33,607 nucleotides of DNA from an uncultured Phycisphaerales bacterium (GCA_903857265.1 CAIODZ010000048.1:1-33607); one strand, 5' to 3'. Shown: positions 16,204-25,052, numbered from the stretch's first letter. Made by a program: numbers and translations. The notes: generated by a model not told the origin, from the sequence alone.

Positions 16204-17079
16204 TTAGTAACGCCTGTGTCTTTGATGGAAAAACTGGATCAAATCGTTTATGTATGGTTTGCCGGTGCTTATGCCGATGCAATCAACGTTAATCGAACGA
16301 AGCAACTTCTTCAGCTGGCCGAACCGCTCGGCGCTTGCGCTTTCGTACTGTCTGCGGAAACCGCTGTTCGATGTATCAATAATAATTATCTCGCCGGTTT
16401 CGGCGTCTGTAAATTCGATAATCCCTGCCTTTGGCAGCGCCAGTTCAGCCGGGTCGCTGACGCAAACCCCGACACAATCGTGCCGTTTGTTCAATAAGCT
16501 TAGAGATTTTTTAAAATCGGCCTGAATGAAATCTGAAACCACAAAGACAACCGCTCTTTTCCGCACGACCATAGCGAGATAATCAAGAGCGAGGGGTATA
16601 TTGGTTTGTTTCTTGGGCGTCTGGAAATAAAGCAGCTCGCGAATCAACCGAAGTATATGTCCGCTGCCCTTCTTGGGCGGTATAAACAGCTCAATCTGGT
16701 CGGTAAAAATCAAAAGCCCCACTTTGTCGTTATTCTTGGCTGCCGCAAAAGCCAGCACCGCGCAAAACTCCGCAGCGAGCTGGTTTTTGGTCTTGTCCAA
16801 AGTTCCGAACCGGCCTGATGCGCTCAAATCAACAGCGAAAATCACCGTCATTTCCCGCTCTTCAACAAACCGCTTGATATACGGTTTGCCTGTCCGAGCG
16901 GTAACGTTCCAGTCAATCGTGCGAATATCATCGCCGGGCATATACTCGCGGACATCTTCGAATTGCATCCCCCTGCCCTTGAAGACACTCTCATACTGGC
17001 CCGCAAAGCTGGCGTTCACAGCACGCGATGTGTAAATCTGAATCTGCCTGACTTTTTTTATCAATTCCTGTGGAATCAT
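16204..17079 (-). CDS. DUF58 domain protein
   Basis: This 291-residue soluble protein belongs to the DUF58 family found next to MoxR ATPases. The hallmark GRGMQFEDVREYMPGDDIR-TIDWNVTARTGKPYIKRF block spans residues about 34-72. It is followed by a VWA-like fold with VDLSASGRFG in place of a MIDAS, and ILTR-like strands ending VVFVVSDFI. It has no membrane segment and is likely cytoplasmic, perhaps linking MoxR to the membrane Bat proteins. It starts 20 nt after the MoxR stop and is followed 18 nt later by the lipoprotein gene. Biochemical function is unknown for the family. Confidence 0.9.
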   Translation of the reverse strand: MIPQELIKKVRQIQIYTSRAVNASFAGQYESVFKGRGMQFEDVREYMPGDDIRTIDWNVTARTGKPYIKRFVEEREMTVIFAVDLSASGRFGTLDKTKNQLAAEFCAVLAFAAAKNNDKVGLLIFTDQIELFIPPKKGSGHILRLIRELLYFQTPKKQTNIPLALDYLAMVVRKRAVVFVVSDFIQADFKKSLSLLNKRHDCVGVCVSDPAELALPKAGIIEFTDAETGEIIIIDTSNSGFRRQYESASAERFGQLKKLLRSINVDCIGISTGKPYINDLIQFFHQRHRRY

Positions 17080-17099
17080 TGCTGCAATCCGAAATTATT

Positions 17100-18089
17100 T
17101 TATGGCACTTCGATATTGTCAAAAATGGTCTGGATTACGTCTTCGCTTTTCTTGTCTTCCGCCTCTGCCTCATAGCTGACAATCACCCTGTGACGCAAAA
17201 CATCCATTCCGATACTTTTAACATCCTGCGGGGTAACATAGCCGCGCTGCTGAACAAACGCATGTGCCTTTGCTGCGACTGCCAGATATATCGTGGCGCG
17301 AGGCGAAGCGCCGTAGGTAATCATATTCCCAAGTTTCAAGCCATATTTCTCCGGCTCTCTGGTGGCTGTAACGATATTAACAATGTAATCTTTAATCTTC
17401 TCGTCAATGTATATCTCATCGACAACCGCCCTGACTTCCGCAATATCAGCCGGACTAATAACCGGCTTAATATCGAACGTCCTGCTGGTAACCGCCATCC
17501 GGTCAAGAATCTGCCTCTCCTCGGTCTTATTGGGGTAATTTATTTTGAGCTTGAGCATAAACCGGTCCAATTGCGCCTCGGGTAAGGGATATGTACCCTC
17601 CTGCTCGATGGGGTTTTGGGTAGCTAACACCATAAACGGCACAGGCAATGGGAAAGTTTGCTCACCTATTGAGACCTGCCTTTCCTGCATCGACTCAAGC
17701 AGCGCACTTTGCACCTTGGCGGGAGCCCTGTTGATTTCGTCTGCTAATATGATATTGGCGAATATGGGGCCTTTGCGGGTAATAAACTGGCTGTCGGATG
17801 CACGGTATATCTGGGTGCCAATCAAATCGGCGGGCAGCAAATCGGGAGTAAATTGAATCCTGTGAAAATCGGCGTTTATCGCTCTGGCCAGCGTTGTTAC
17901 CGCCAGCGTCTTCGCAAGGCCTGGGACCCCCTCCAGCAATATGTGGCCGTTTGACAATAGCCCTATAAGCATCCGCTCCAGCATATACCGCTGGCCTATA
18001 ATGACCTTGTCTATCTCCGAAAATAATGCCCTTACAAACTCACTTTTCTGCTGAACCAACGCCCCAATTTGCTTGACATCAGTCGCCAT
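17100..18089 (-). CDS. moxR: MoxR-family AAA+ ATPase
   Basis: The 329-residue AAA+ chaperone-like ATPase has Walker A GVPGLAKT at 54-61, Walker B LADEINRAPAKVQSALLESMQE from 115, and sensor 1 MVLATQNPIEQEGTYPLPEAQLDRF. The C-terminal lid contains GASPRATIYLAVAAKAHAF. All are diagnostic of MoxR. It probably remodels or activates the VWA proteins encoded downstream. It is the first gene of the long minus-strand operon, and AGGAG lies 8 nt before the ATG. Downstream genes follow with gaps or overlaps of at most about 35 nt through to the cytochrome, consistent with one transcript. Confidence 0.95.
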   Translation of the reverse strand: MATDVKQIGALVQQKSEFVRALFSEIDKVIIGQRYMLERMLIGLLSNGHILLEGVPGLAKTLAVTTLARAINADFHRIQFTPDLLPADLIGTQIYRASDSQFITRKGPIFANIILADEINRAPAKVQSALLESMQERQVSIGEQTFPLPVPFMVLATQNPIEQEGTYPLPEAQLDRFMLKLKINYPNKTEERQILDRMAVTSRTFDIKPVISPADIAEVRAVVDEIYIDEKIKDYIVNIVTATREPEKYGLKLGNMITYGASPRATIYLAVAAKAHAFVQQRGYVTPQDVKSIGMDVLRHRVIVSYEAEAEDKKSEDVIQTIFDNIEVP

Positions 18090-18329
18090 AGTAAATTCTC
18101 CTGTAAATGCTATCTGTTCATCAATAAAATTAACCTAATCGGGGTCTGCAAAAGGCCCCTGTCTGGATAAAAACTAACAAAAAACTTACGTTTTACTACT
18201 AAAAAAGTTCGGCCAAAGAGGCAAAAAACTCCAATTTTCAATGCAACTTTCGATACAATAGCGGCATAAATGTGGTAAGACAGCATTGATAATGGCCGGA
18301 TGTACGGCTGATAAAGGTAAATACAAGAA
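18090..18329. other. Divergent intergenic region between moxR and the M48 gene
   Basis: This 240-nt AT-rich spacer must hold the promoter of the Bat operon on the minus strand and of the peptidase on the plus strand. Several A/T runs are visible, but no pair of boxes is good enough to name. No open frame of interest. Confidence 0.4.
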
Positions 18330-19040
18330 ATGAGCGGATTATTTTACAACTTGGGCAGGATGCTCCGCCCGTACGTTCGCAAAGCCCAGTGGGTATGGCA
18401 GTCAGCGGCAGGCAGCGATGCAGATGCGATACGGCTCGAACATGACGTAGGGCAGGATTTGGCACGCAGTATCAGGCAGCAGTTAAAGCCCGACCCCGAC
18501 CCGCAGATTGCGCACCTCTTGAACGATGTCGGTTCCCGGCTGGCTGCGTGCGTCGCCAACGAACTCCGCACCTTCAGCTTCGAAGCTTTCGAAGGCGGCG
18601 AACCCAACGCCTTTGCCCTGCCTGGCGGATACATTTTCGTGAGCCGGTCGCTTGTGGAACTATGCACGCAGAATCAGGATGAGGTTGCGTTCATCCTTGC
18701 ACACGAGATGAGCCACGTAATCAGGGGGCACGCGATGGACCGTATCGTTACCAACTCAGCAATTGCTCTCGGGAGCAGATTTATATCTCGCGGCGCCATT
18801 ACAGGTTTGCTGAATACGGTGGGCATCAGGTTACTTGAAAGCTCCTACTCCCAAGACCGTGAGATGGAAGCCGACAAGCTGGGAGCGCTTCTGGTTGTCG
18901 CCGCCAGCTACAATCCCAAAGCCCCTGCGGTCTTACTATCTCGCCTGGCCAATCTAAGCCCGTCCGGCCCTGAATCCAATTTTGGCCATTACTTTTCCTC
19001 TCACCCATCTTTCAATCTGCGAATTCAAAATATCAGTTAA
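18330..19040 (+). CDS. M48 family zinc metallopeptidase
   Basis: The 236-residue protein has the zinc site HEMSH (residues 125-129) inside AFILAHEMSHVIRGH. A third ligand, probably E180, lies in DREMEADKLGALL. LPGGYIFVSRSLVELC before the site is the usual M48 edge strand. The end HPSFNLRIQNI matches the HP-x4-RI motif that closes OMA1/BepA-type domains. No signal peptide is seen, so it is either cytoplasmic or membrane-associated through the amphipathic region GAITGLLNTVGIRLLESSY. Such enzymes degrade damaged or unassembled envelope proteins. The gene is visibly richer in G and C than the Bat operon next to it. A weak AAAGG stands about 12 nt before the ATG. Confidence 0.88.
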   Translation: MSGLFYNLGRMLRPYVRKAQWVWQSAAGSDADAIRLEHDVGQDLARSIRQQLKPDPDPQIAHLLNDVGSRLAACVANELRTFSFEAFEGGEPNAFALPGGYIFVSRSLVELCTQNQDEVAFILAHEMSHVIRGHAMDRIVTNSAIALGSRFISRGAITGLLNTVGIRLLESSYSQDREMEADKLGALLVVAASYNPKAPAVLLSRLANLSPSGPESNFGHYFSSHPSFNLRIQNIS

Positions 19041-19165
19041 TCCGGCGGTAAGATTAGACTCCCCATAAACTTAGCATCGAATGAATTTTTTATGGTACGG
19101 GATTAACCTGCTAAGACCGATTGCTGCAGTAACCGCCGCCGCGGTTTATGCTGTGCAAAAACAAG

Positions 19166-19195
19166 TTGCCGCTCGTTTGAGTAACCTTATATAAT
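19166..19195 (+). promoter_or_regulatory. Candidate promoter for the CerR-like gene
   Basis: TTGCCG (19166-19171) and a perfect TATAAT (19190-19195) are separated by 18 nt and lie about 80 nt before the ATG. The predicted start near 19202 would place the 19-nt motif at 19215-19233 within the early leader. Confidence 0.5.
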
Positions 19196-19214
19196 ACAAG
19201 TGTGGACATGAATG

Positions 19215-19233
19215 TTGTATTAAATTGTAAATC
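19215..19233 (+). promoter_or_regulatory. 19-nt motif shared with the PAP2/ligase intergenic region (copy 1)
   Basis: TTGTATTAAATTGTAAATC. It equals the sequence at 25017-25035 except for the shift of one A. It contains the direct repeat TTGTA-N5-TTGTA and lies just downstream of the candidate promoter, a position suited to a repressor. Proposed as an operator shared by the sphingolipid genes; this is inference from two copies only. Confidence 0.4.
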
Positions 19234-19275
19234 GCAAATTTCGCACCAAACAGTATTGGGACAAATGTCCAATTC

Positions 19276-20328
19276 ATGCTGAACCATTACAATACGACTA
19301 TGAACAATAAGGTTCCACAACCTGTGCTGGTGACAGGGGCCAGTGGTTTCATCGGGCAGCATTTGGTGCGCCGTTTGATTGATCGCGGCTGCCGGGTGTC
19401 ATGCCTGGTACGAGCTACCTCGCGCATCGACGAATTACAGTCGGCCGGCGCTCAGTTGGTCACGGGGGATGTGGCCGATCCGGCCAGCATTGGACGGGCA
19501 CTGGCGGTGTCGCAGGCTGGTATTGTGTTCCACCTGGCCGGGCTGACGAAGGCGCTGCGGAAAGATGATTTTATGCGTGTGAACGCAGGTGGTGTCGAAT
19601 CCGTAGCTGCCGCTTGTGCTGACCGCACCGATAAGCCGGTGTTAGTAGTGGTGTCGTCGCTGGCCGCAGTGGGGCCTTGCGCCGTTGGCCAACCTCGGGT
19701 AGAAAGCGATACGCCGACACCCGTTTCTAATTACGGTCGCAGCAAGCTGGCCGGAGAACAGGCCGCAGCCAGGTATGCCGGAGTGGTGCCGATCAGCATT
19801 GTACGTCCGCCGATAGTCTTCGGCCCCGGTGACAGGGGCATGCTTGAAATGTTCCGGCCTATCGCACGCTGGGGTATCCATGCTGCACCCGGTCAGGGCG
19901 AGCTATGCCTATCGCTGATCCACGTAACCGACCTGGTCGAGGGTCTGCTCCTTGCGGCCGAGAAAGGCGAGCGCCTGCACCACAACGGATCGCCGGGGCA
20001 AGGCATCTACTTCATGGCAGCGGATGACTATCCGACATATGCAGAACTCGGGCAGACAATGGCCATAGCATTGGGAAAAAAGCGTGCAACCGTAGTACGC
20101 CTGCCCGGGCCACTGGTGAAACTGGTCGGACTCTGCGATGACGCGATGACGCGGATTCGGCAGCGTCCCGCATGGGTAAACAGCGACAAGATAACCGAAG
20201 CCCTGGCTGGGTCGTGGACATGCTCCTCCGCCAAGGCACACACACACCTGGGCTGGGCGCCTGCGGCCACCTTGGCCGAGCGCCTGCGCGAAGTGGTCCA
20301 GTGGTATCGCCATGCAGGATGGCTCTAA
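19276..20328 (+). CDS. Extended SDR (NAD-dependent epimerase/dehydratase), CerR-like
   Basis: The 350-residue protein is an extended short-chain dehydrogenase. The nucleotide-binding motif is TGASGFIG (residues 20-27), the catalytic pair Y153/K157 is in YGRSK with SS upstream, and RPPIVFGPGD is the usual substrate-domain entry. In Caulobacter-type ceramide synthesis the reductase CerR is an extended SDR encoded near serine palmitoyltransferase; the convergent acyltransferase and synthase genes here make that role likely. It would reduce the 3-keto group of the sphingoid base or of the oxidised ceramide using NAD(P)H. 3-beta-HSD or sugar epimerase functions remain possible. The ATG at 19276 lacks a good binding site; another ATG lies 8 codons later. 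Confidence 0.75.
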   Translation: MLNHYNTTMNNKVPQPVLVTGASGFIGQHLVRRLIDRGCRVSCLVRATSRIDELQSAGAQLVTGDVADPASIGRALAVSQAGIVFHLAGLTKALRKDDFMRVNAGGVESVAAACADRTDKPVLVVVSSLAAVGPCAVGQPRVESDTPTPVSNYGRSKLAGEQAAARYAGVVPISIVRPPIVFGPGDRGMLEMFRPIARWGIHAAPGQGELCLSLIHVTDLVEGLLLAAEKGERLHHNGSPGQGIYFMAADDYPTYAELGQTMAIALGKKRATVVRLPGPLVKLVGLCDDAMTRIRQRPAWVNSDKITEALAGSWTCSSAKAHTHLGWAPAATLAERLREVVQWYRHAGWL

Positions 20329-20353
20329 ATATCTTTCCCATGGCATCAATGGT

Positions 20354-21565
20354 TTACAGTATTTTGTCGTAAATCCGGTAGGTCTTGATTCTCTTCATGC
20401 CGACGCGTTCCAAGCTGCCGAGTGAACGGCTGTTGCTCTCGAGTATCCACGATAATTCCCAACGCTGGATGCCCCACTTCTTCGCCGGTCCAGTCAGGTT
20501 GTCGATTAACACCGCGCTCAGCCCTGCATCCTGGTGGCCTGGCACCATCGTCATCGCCATGGCGCGAACCGCAGTGATTTTCCGTCGCCCGGTCATCAGA
20601 CGCACGACGCCGAAAGGGAACAACCGACCATTGAGCTTAGTGAGTATCTGGTTGTAGTCGAGCAAGGCGAAAAACGCGCCTATCGGCTGACCGTCAATCT
20701 CGGCAAACGCTGTGAACTGCGGCACGATGAGGTGCTTAAGCTCACTGGCGATGTGGCGTGCCTCTCGCGGCTGCAGTGGTGTGAAACCCCACGTGCCATC
20801 GAGCGAGCGGTTGTAAATGTCGAGATATGTCTCTATTTCCTGCTGGATCATTGCCGAGTTGATCGGCCTGATCACCATATCGGGCCGATTCAGCGCAGCC
20901 AGCACCGCCGGCTTGTAGCGTTCGACCAGTACTCGCAGCATGTTCATGTCCATTTCATAGGCATACAGGTCCTGTGCCTTGGCGAACCCGCAGGTTTCCA
21001 GCAGTGCCGCATAGTAAGGTGGGTTGTATGTCATCAGGAAGCAAGGTGGGCAATCGAAACCATCGATGAGCAGGCCGCACGTATAATTGAGCGACGGATT
21101 CGCCGGCCCACGACACGCAGTCATCCCTCGCTTGCGCAGCCAATCCTGACCGGCTTCGAATAACCCGCCGGCGACGGCTGCATCGTCTATGCAATCAAAG
21201 AACCCAAAGAACCCTCGCTGTTCGTTGTACTTGTGGTTATGCACGTGGTTGATCAAAACCGCCAGCCGCCCCACAGCCAGGCCCTCGCGCTCCGCCAGCA
21301 ATGTCACTATCTCGGCATTGTCGAAGAAGGGGTGATGCCCCCAGCTCAGCAATTCACGCTCCTGCGCAAGGATAGGCGGTACCCAGTTGTGGTCGCCGTC
21401 ATATATGGACCAGGGCAGGCGCTGAAAACGCCGGCGATCTCGCCACGATGCCACCGGCCTTACTACAACCCGATTACTCATCAATATCGTGGGGCGCCAA
21501 GGTGCTTCAATGTTTTGATGACTGCCTGTGCACTGGGTCATGCGAATGGGTCTTTTCTGTTTCAC
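20354..21565 (-). CDS. YghO-family N-acyltransferase, candidate bacterial ceramide synthase
   Basis: The product (403 residues from GTG) is a double GNAT-like protein. The family signs are DHNWVPPI, HPFF, AVGRLAVLINHVHN, FGFFDCID, RGPANPSLNYTCGLLIDGFD and YNPPYYAALLETCGF. These resemble E. coli YghO and, as far as I recall, the bacterial ceramide synthase bCerS of Caulobacter, which N-acylates the sphingoid base. The C-terminal half carries the second GNAT-like core (VPGHQDAGLSAVLIDN and WELSWILESNSRSLGSLERVGM). No membrane segment is present. It lies 3 nt after the ligase-ACP-synthase gene and is clearly in its operon. Internal ATGs at 21541 and 21481 are alternative starts. Function is inferred from family plus neighbours. 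Confidence 0.72.
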   Translation of the reverse strand: MKQKRPIRMTQCTGSHQNIEAPWRPTILMSNRVVVRPVASWRDRRRFQRLPWSIYDGDHNWVPPILAQERELLSWGHHPFFDNAEIVTLLAEREGLAVGRLAVLINHVHNHKYNEQRGFFGFFDCIDDAAVAGGLFEAGQDWLRKRGMTACRGPANPSLNYTCGLLIDGFDCPPCFLMTYNPPYYAALLETCGFAKAQDLYAYEMDMNMLRVLVERYKPAVLAALNRPDMVIRPINSAMIQQEIETYLDIYNRSLDGTWGFTPLQPREARHIASELKHLIVPQFTAFAEIDGQPIGAFFALLDYNQILTKLNGRLFPFGVVRLMTGRRKITAVRAMAMTMVPGHQDAGLSAVLIDNLTGPAKKWGIQRWELSWILESNSRSLGSLERVGMKRIKTYRIYDKIL

Positions 21566-21568
21566 TGC

Positions 21569-24500
21569 TCACGCTTCCATAAGGCCGCTGTGCTGGTCAA
21601 GTGTCTTGAGTTCGTCGGCAATGGCATTAACCGTGGTGTGGATTTGTGCACGGGTGTGGTTGGTCGTGATGAAAAATCGCAGGCGGGCTGCGTGTTCGGG
21701 TACGACGGGGTACAGAATTGGTTGTACGTTAATGCCTCGCTGGAACAAAGTTTTTGACAGGCGCAGGCTCTTGGCTGAGCTGCCTACGATTACCGGAATC
21801 ACGGGTGTACCAGCGGCCAAACCTGTGTCCAGACCTTTCTGACCCGCCAGTTTCAAAAACAACGCTGACAACTCGTGCAACAGGCCCACACGCTGCGGCT
21901 GACGCTGCAGGACCATTAGCGATGCCAGAGCCGCCGCTGCGTTGGGTGGGGAAATGCCCACGCTGTAAACAAACCCCGGGGCTGTGTACTTGAGGTATTC
22001 GACCAGTTCGGCCGAGCCGGCTATGTATCCGCCGCAACTGGCCAACGACTTAGAGAGCGTGCCCATCCATATATCGACGTCGGCACGGGCTACGCCCCAG
22101 TACTCACCGATGCCACGGCCGGTTGGCCCCATGGTTCCCAGCGAATGTGCCTCATCGACCAGTATCAGCGTCTTGTGCTTTTTCTTAAGTTCCACAAAAC
22201 GCGGAAGGTCGGGGAAGTCACCGTCCATGCTGTACACGCCCTCGATGGCGATCAGTACGCGGCGATATCGGTGGCGACCTTCGGACAACACAGCATCCAT
22301 CGCCATCCAGTCGTTATGGGCAAAAGCTCGACGGGTCGCGCCGGAAAGCTCGGCACCCTGGATAATCGAGTTGTGCGCCAGAGTATCATGGAGAATCAGA
22401 TCGTCCGGTCCCAGCAGGTGGCCGATTATGGTGACATTGGTAGCATGGCCGGAGACGAACACAATCGCCGCAGGGACATTCAGAAACGCGGCCAAGGCCT
22501 GCTCCAGATCACGATGCACCTGCTTCTCACCGGATATAAGCCGACTGGCGCCGGCACCGGTGCCGTAGCGGTCTATCGCAGACTTGGCGGCAGCGGCGAC
22601 CTCCGGATCGTGCGACATGCCTACATAGTCATAAACGCAAAAATTAATGAGCTGACGCCCGTCAATGCATGCTGCGCTTCCTGCTCCACCCTGGTCAACA
22701 CGGAAATACGGGTTGTCTCCGGTCACTGCCAGCAGCATTCGTTCTTGACGTTTCAACTGAGCATATTCAGGGAACTGGGCGAAGTCATAGTGTTCAGGCA
22801 GAATCTGGCCGACCTGGACGTCTGGCTTGTGACCATCGATCAGGTGCTTCTGTACTGCCTGAGCCAGTTCCCCCAATGTTTGCACCTGGCAGTACGCCGC
22901 ATCGGGCATATAGCCACCGAAGGTTTTCTCTATCGCAGCAACGAGTTCCAGACGCTGCAGCGAATCGAGGCCCAGAGCAATGATGGGTGTATTCGGTGTC
23001 ACGGCGGGCAGGGCCGCACCTGCCAAGGCGTGGGCGTGCTGGCAGATAGCAGTAAAAGCAGATAATTGCGAAGAATGCAGTGCGGAATGCGAAATGGAAG
23101 AATCAGTGCCTTTGATGTCGGGGCTGATGGTGTCGCTGGGGTCGGCATTCTCGACCATCGTGCCGCTGTATTCGGCAATGGTCTTAAGTTCGCCACTGAG
23201 AAATGCCCCGCGACAGATGTGACGCTGTACCTTGCCGCTGGAGGTTTTTGGAATCGTGCCGCTTCGTACCAGCACGATTGTGTCCAGTGCCAAGTCATGC
23301 TCATCGAGTACCGCCATGCGAATTGCATCCAGCACCGGATTAAAATCCATCTTCCCGTTTTGCCTGACCTCCTGTACCAGAATTAGTCGCTGAGTGCCGT
23401 GGTCATCCACGGCAAAAGCGGCCCCGTAGCCGACTTCCAGCAGCGGGTGACTCATGCGAGCCGTGGCCTCGATATCCTGCGGATAGCGATTCAGGCCGCG
23501 GACGATAATCAAGTCTTCTCTCCGGCCAGTGATATAAAGCTGGCCATCGTTCATGAAACCCAGGTCACCCGTGCGTAAGAACGGGCCTTCGCCTGTGTTG
23601 CTCAGGTGTGCGTTGAAGGAACGACTGGTCAGGCGGGGGTTATGCCAGTACCCTTGGCCGACTGACGTTCCGGCAACCCATATTTCTCCCACGCAGCCGG
23701 GGGCAGCCTCAATGCTGGTTTTTGAGTTGACAATTACTACGCGCATAGTGCCGACGGGCGAACCACATGCTACCAGGCGACGAGCATGGGCATTACTGTC
23801 GGGCACAGGCTCGACATGATTTTCGGTCAACGCCGTGTCGTGGAATGATTGTACGGTCGCACCGCTGCCGCGTCGCGCGCCACTGACCAGGAGCGTCGCC
23901 TCCGCCAAACCGTAGCAGGGATAAAAGGCGCTGGGTTTGAAGCCACAGGGGGCAAATGCGGCGGCAAAGCGTTCGAGCATTGCGGGCTGAATGGGTTCGG
24001 CACCGATGAAGGCCACTGCCCAGGAGGAAAGGTCAAGGGTGGCTCGCTGCTCGTCGGTGATATTGCGGACACAAAGGTCGTAGGCGAAATTGGGCCCGCC
24101 GGAAATAGTTGCCCGGTATTTGCTGATAACGGCCAGCCAGGTGATGGGTTTCTGGAGGAAGTCGGCTGGTGAGATGAGGACGTTTGTACCGCCGGCAAAC
24201 ATCGGGACCAGAACGCCGCCCACCAACCCCATATCATGGTACGTAGGCAGCCAGAATACGCCGCTGTCCCCGTGCTGTTGCTGTATCCCGAAAGCATTGT
24301 GGATGGTGCTGGTGTTATCAATGAGGTTCGCGTGACTGATCATAACACCCTTTGGCTGGCTGGTCGAACCTGAGGTGTACTGAAGCATGGCAAGTGTATC
24401 GGGGGTAATGGCAGGTTCGCTCCATCGCTCGGCCAAGACATCTGGAATCTCGTCTGTGGCTAACCATCGTATCTGGTAGCAAGTGTCCGCTTGACCATTT

Positions 24501-24925
24501 TTCGGTGCAATCAAGCCCTGGAACTGAATCGCGGCAGAAGAAGTGCTAAGGGCGATACCGGCCCCAGCATCGGCAGCGATAGTGTGGAAGCGATTTAGCA
24601 TACGGTGGCGATGCGGCGGGTAAGTTGGCACCGCCACGCAACCGGCGTATAGGCAGCCGAAGAAGGCCGTAATGAAGTCGAGGCCGGGTGGATAGACCAA
24701 CAGCACTCGCTGGCCGGCCAAACCCATGTTCTGTAAATGGGCAGCAATGGCGCGGGCCCGCTGTTCCAACTGGGCATACGTAAGGACGGCCTGATTGGAC
24801 TGGCCATCGAGCAGATAAATAAATGCAGGCTGATCCGGCCTTTCTTCGGCGTAGCGGCATAGCATTTGGATCAGATTGCCGGGAACCTGATGCGGACTAA
24901 CTCGTATTTTTGAGTGAACCGACAT
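21569..24925 (-). CDS. Fusion: fatty acyl-AMP ligase + acyl carrier protein + serine palmitoyltransferase-like synthase
   Basis: This 1118-residue protein has three modules. Residues about 15-590 are an adenylating enzyme of the FAAL type (YTSGSTSQPKG at 183-193, CVAVPTYPPHRHRML, FYPCYGLAEATLLVSG, LRTGDLGF, VRGLNRYPQDIE). Residues about 620-690 form an acyl carrier domain with the phosphopantetheine serine S655 in LGLDSLQRLEL. Residues about 705-1105 form an alpha-oxoamine synthase: RYGTGAGASRLISG, the PLP-stacking His in HDTLAHNSIIQG, VDEAHSLGTMGPTG and the PLP lysine K959 in GTLSKSLASCGGY. The first module would load a fatty acid onto the in-cis ACP. The third would condense it with an amino acid, serine if this is sphingolipid synthesis. 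In Caulobacter these are separate genes. The neighbouring acyltransferase and SDR support a ceramide role; another AOS product is possible. Confidence 0.88.
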   Translation of the reverse strand: MSVHSKIRVSPHQVPGNLIQMLCRYAEERPDQPAFIYLLDGQSNQAVLTYAQLEQRARAIAAHLQNMGLAGQRVLLVYPPGLDFITAFFGCLYAGCVAVPTYPPHRHRMLNRFHTIAADAGAGIALSTSSAAIQFQGLIAPKNGQADTCYQIRWLATDEIPDVLAERWSEPAITPDTLAMLQYTSGSTSQPKGVMISHANLIDNTSTIHNAFGIQQQHGDSGVFWLPTYHDMGLVGGVLVPMFAGGTNVLISPADFLQKPITWLAVISKYRATISGGPNFAYDLCVRNITDEQRATLDLSSWAVAFIGAEPIQPAMLERFAAAFAPCGFKPSAFYPCYGLAEATLLVSGARRGSGATVQSFHDTALTENHVEPVPDSNAHARRLVACGSPVGTMRVVIVNSKTSIEAAPGCVGEIWVAGTSVGQGYWHNPRLTSRSFNAHLSNTGEGPFLRTGDLGFMNDGQLYITGRREDLIIVRGLNRYPQDIEATARMSHPLLEVGYGAAFAVDDHGTQRLILVQEVRQNGKMDFNPVLDAIRMAVLDEHDLALDTIVLVRSGTIPKTSSGKVQRHICRGAFLSGELKTIAEYSGTMVENADPSDTISPDIKGTDSSISHSALHSSQLSAFTAICQHAHALAGAALPAVTPNTPIIALGLDSLQRLELVAAIEKTFGGYMPDAAYCQVQTLGELAQAVQKHLIDGHKPDVQVGQILPEHYDFAQFPEYAQLKRQERMLLAVTGDNPYFRVDQGGAGSAACIDGRQLINFCVYDYVGMSHDPEVAAAAKSAIDRYGTGAGASRLISGEKQVHRDLEQALAAFLNVPAAIVFVSGHATNVTIIGHLLGPDDLILHDTLAHNSIIQGAELSGATRRAFAHNDWMAMDAVLSEGRHRYRRVLIAIEGVYSMDGDFPDLPRFVELKKKHKTLILVDEAHSLGTMGPTGRGIGEYWGVARADVDIWMGTLSKSLASCGGYIAGSAELVEYLKYTAPGFVYSVGISPPNAAAALASLMVLQRQPQRVGLLHELSALFLKLAGQKGLDTGLAAGTPVIPVIVGSSAKSLRLSKTLFQRGINVQPILYPVVPEHAARLRFFITTNHTRAQIHTTVNAIADELKTLDQHSGLMEA

Positions 24926-25016
24926 ATGTGCTTTTCATGAACATAATTACGATTGGTACCGCCGACTTTGCTCACAACTTTTTCGGAGCCGGTTTAAAAG
25001 TTTACTCGCACTACAT

Positions 25017-25035
25017 TTGTATTAATTGTAAAATC
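25017..25035 (+). promoter_or_regulatory. 19-nt motif shared with the CerR-like upstream region (copy 2)
   Basis: TTGTATTAATTGTAAAATC, the same as 19215-19233 but for one displaced A. It lies in the 217-nt divergent spacer between the ligase fusion (-) and the PAP2 gene (+), and overlaps the proposed -10 of the ligase promoter. Confidence 0.4.
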
Positions 25036-25052
25036 TGGAGCGTACAAAGCAA
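25025..25052 (-). promoter_or_regulatory. Candidate promoter of the ligase-ACP-synthase operon
   Basis: On the minus strand TTGCTT (25052-25047) and TACAAT (25030-25025) are 16 nt apart and point to the ATG at 24925, giving a leader of about 95 nt. The -10 lies within the shared 19-nt motif. The remainder of the 24926-25142 spacer shows no gene. Confidence 0.35.

Noticed and set aside
22145..23065. 306-codon + strand frame inside the ligase fusion
   Set aside because: It is antisense to the ACP-AOS region; GC-rich genes give long shadow frames, and no motif is present.
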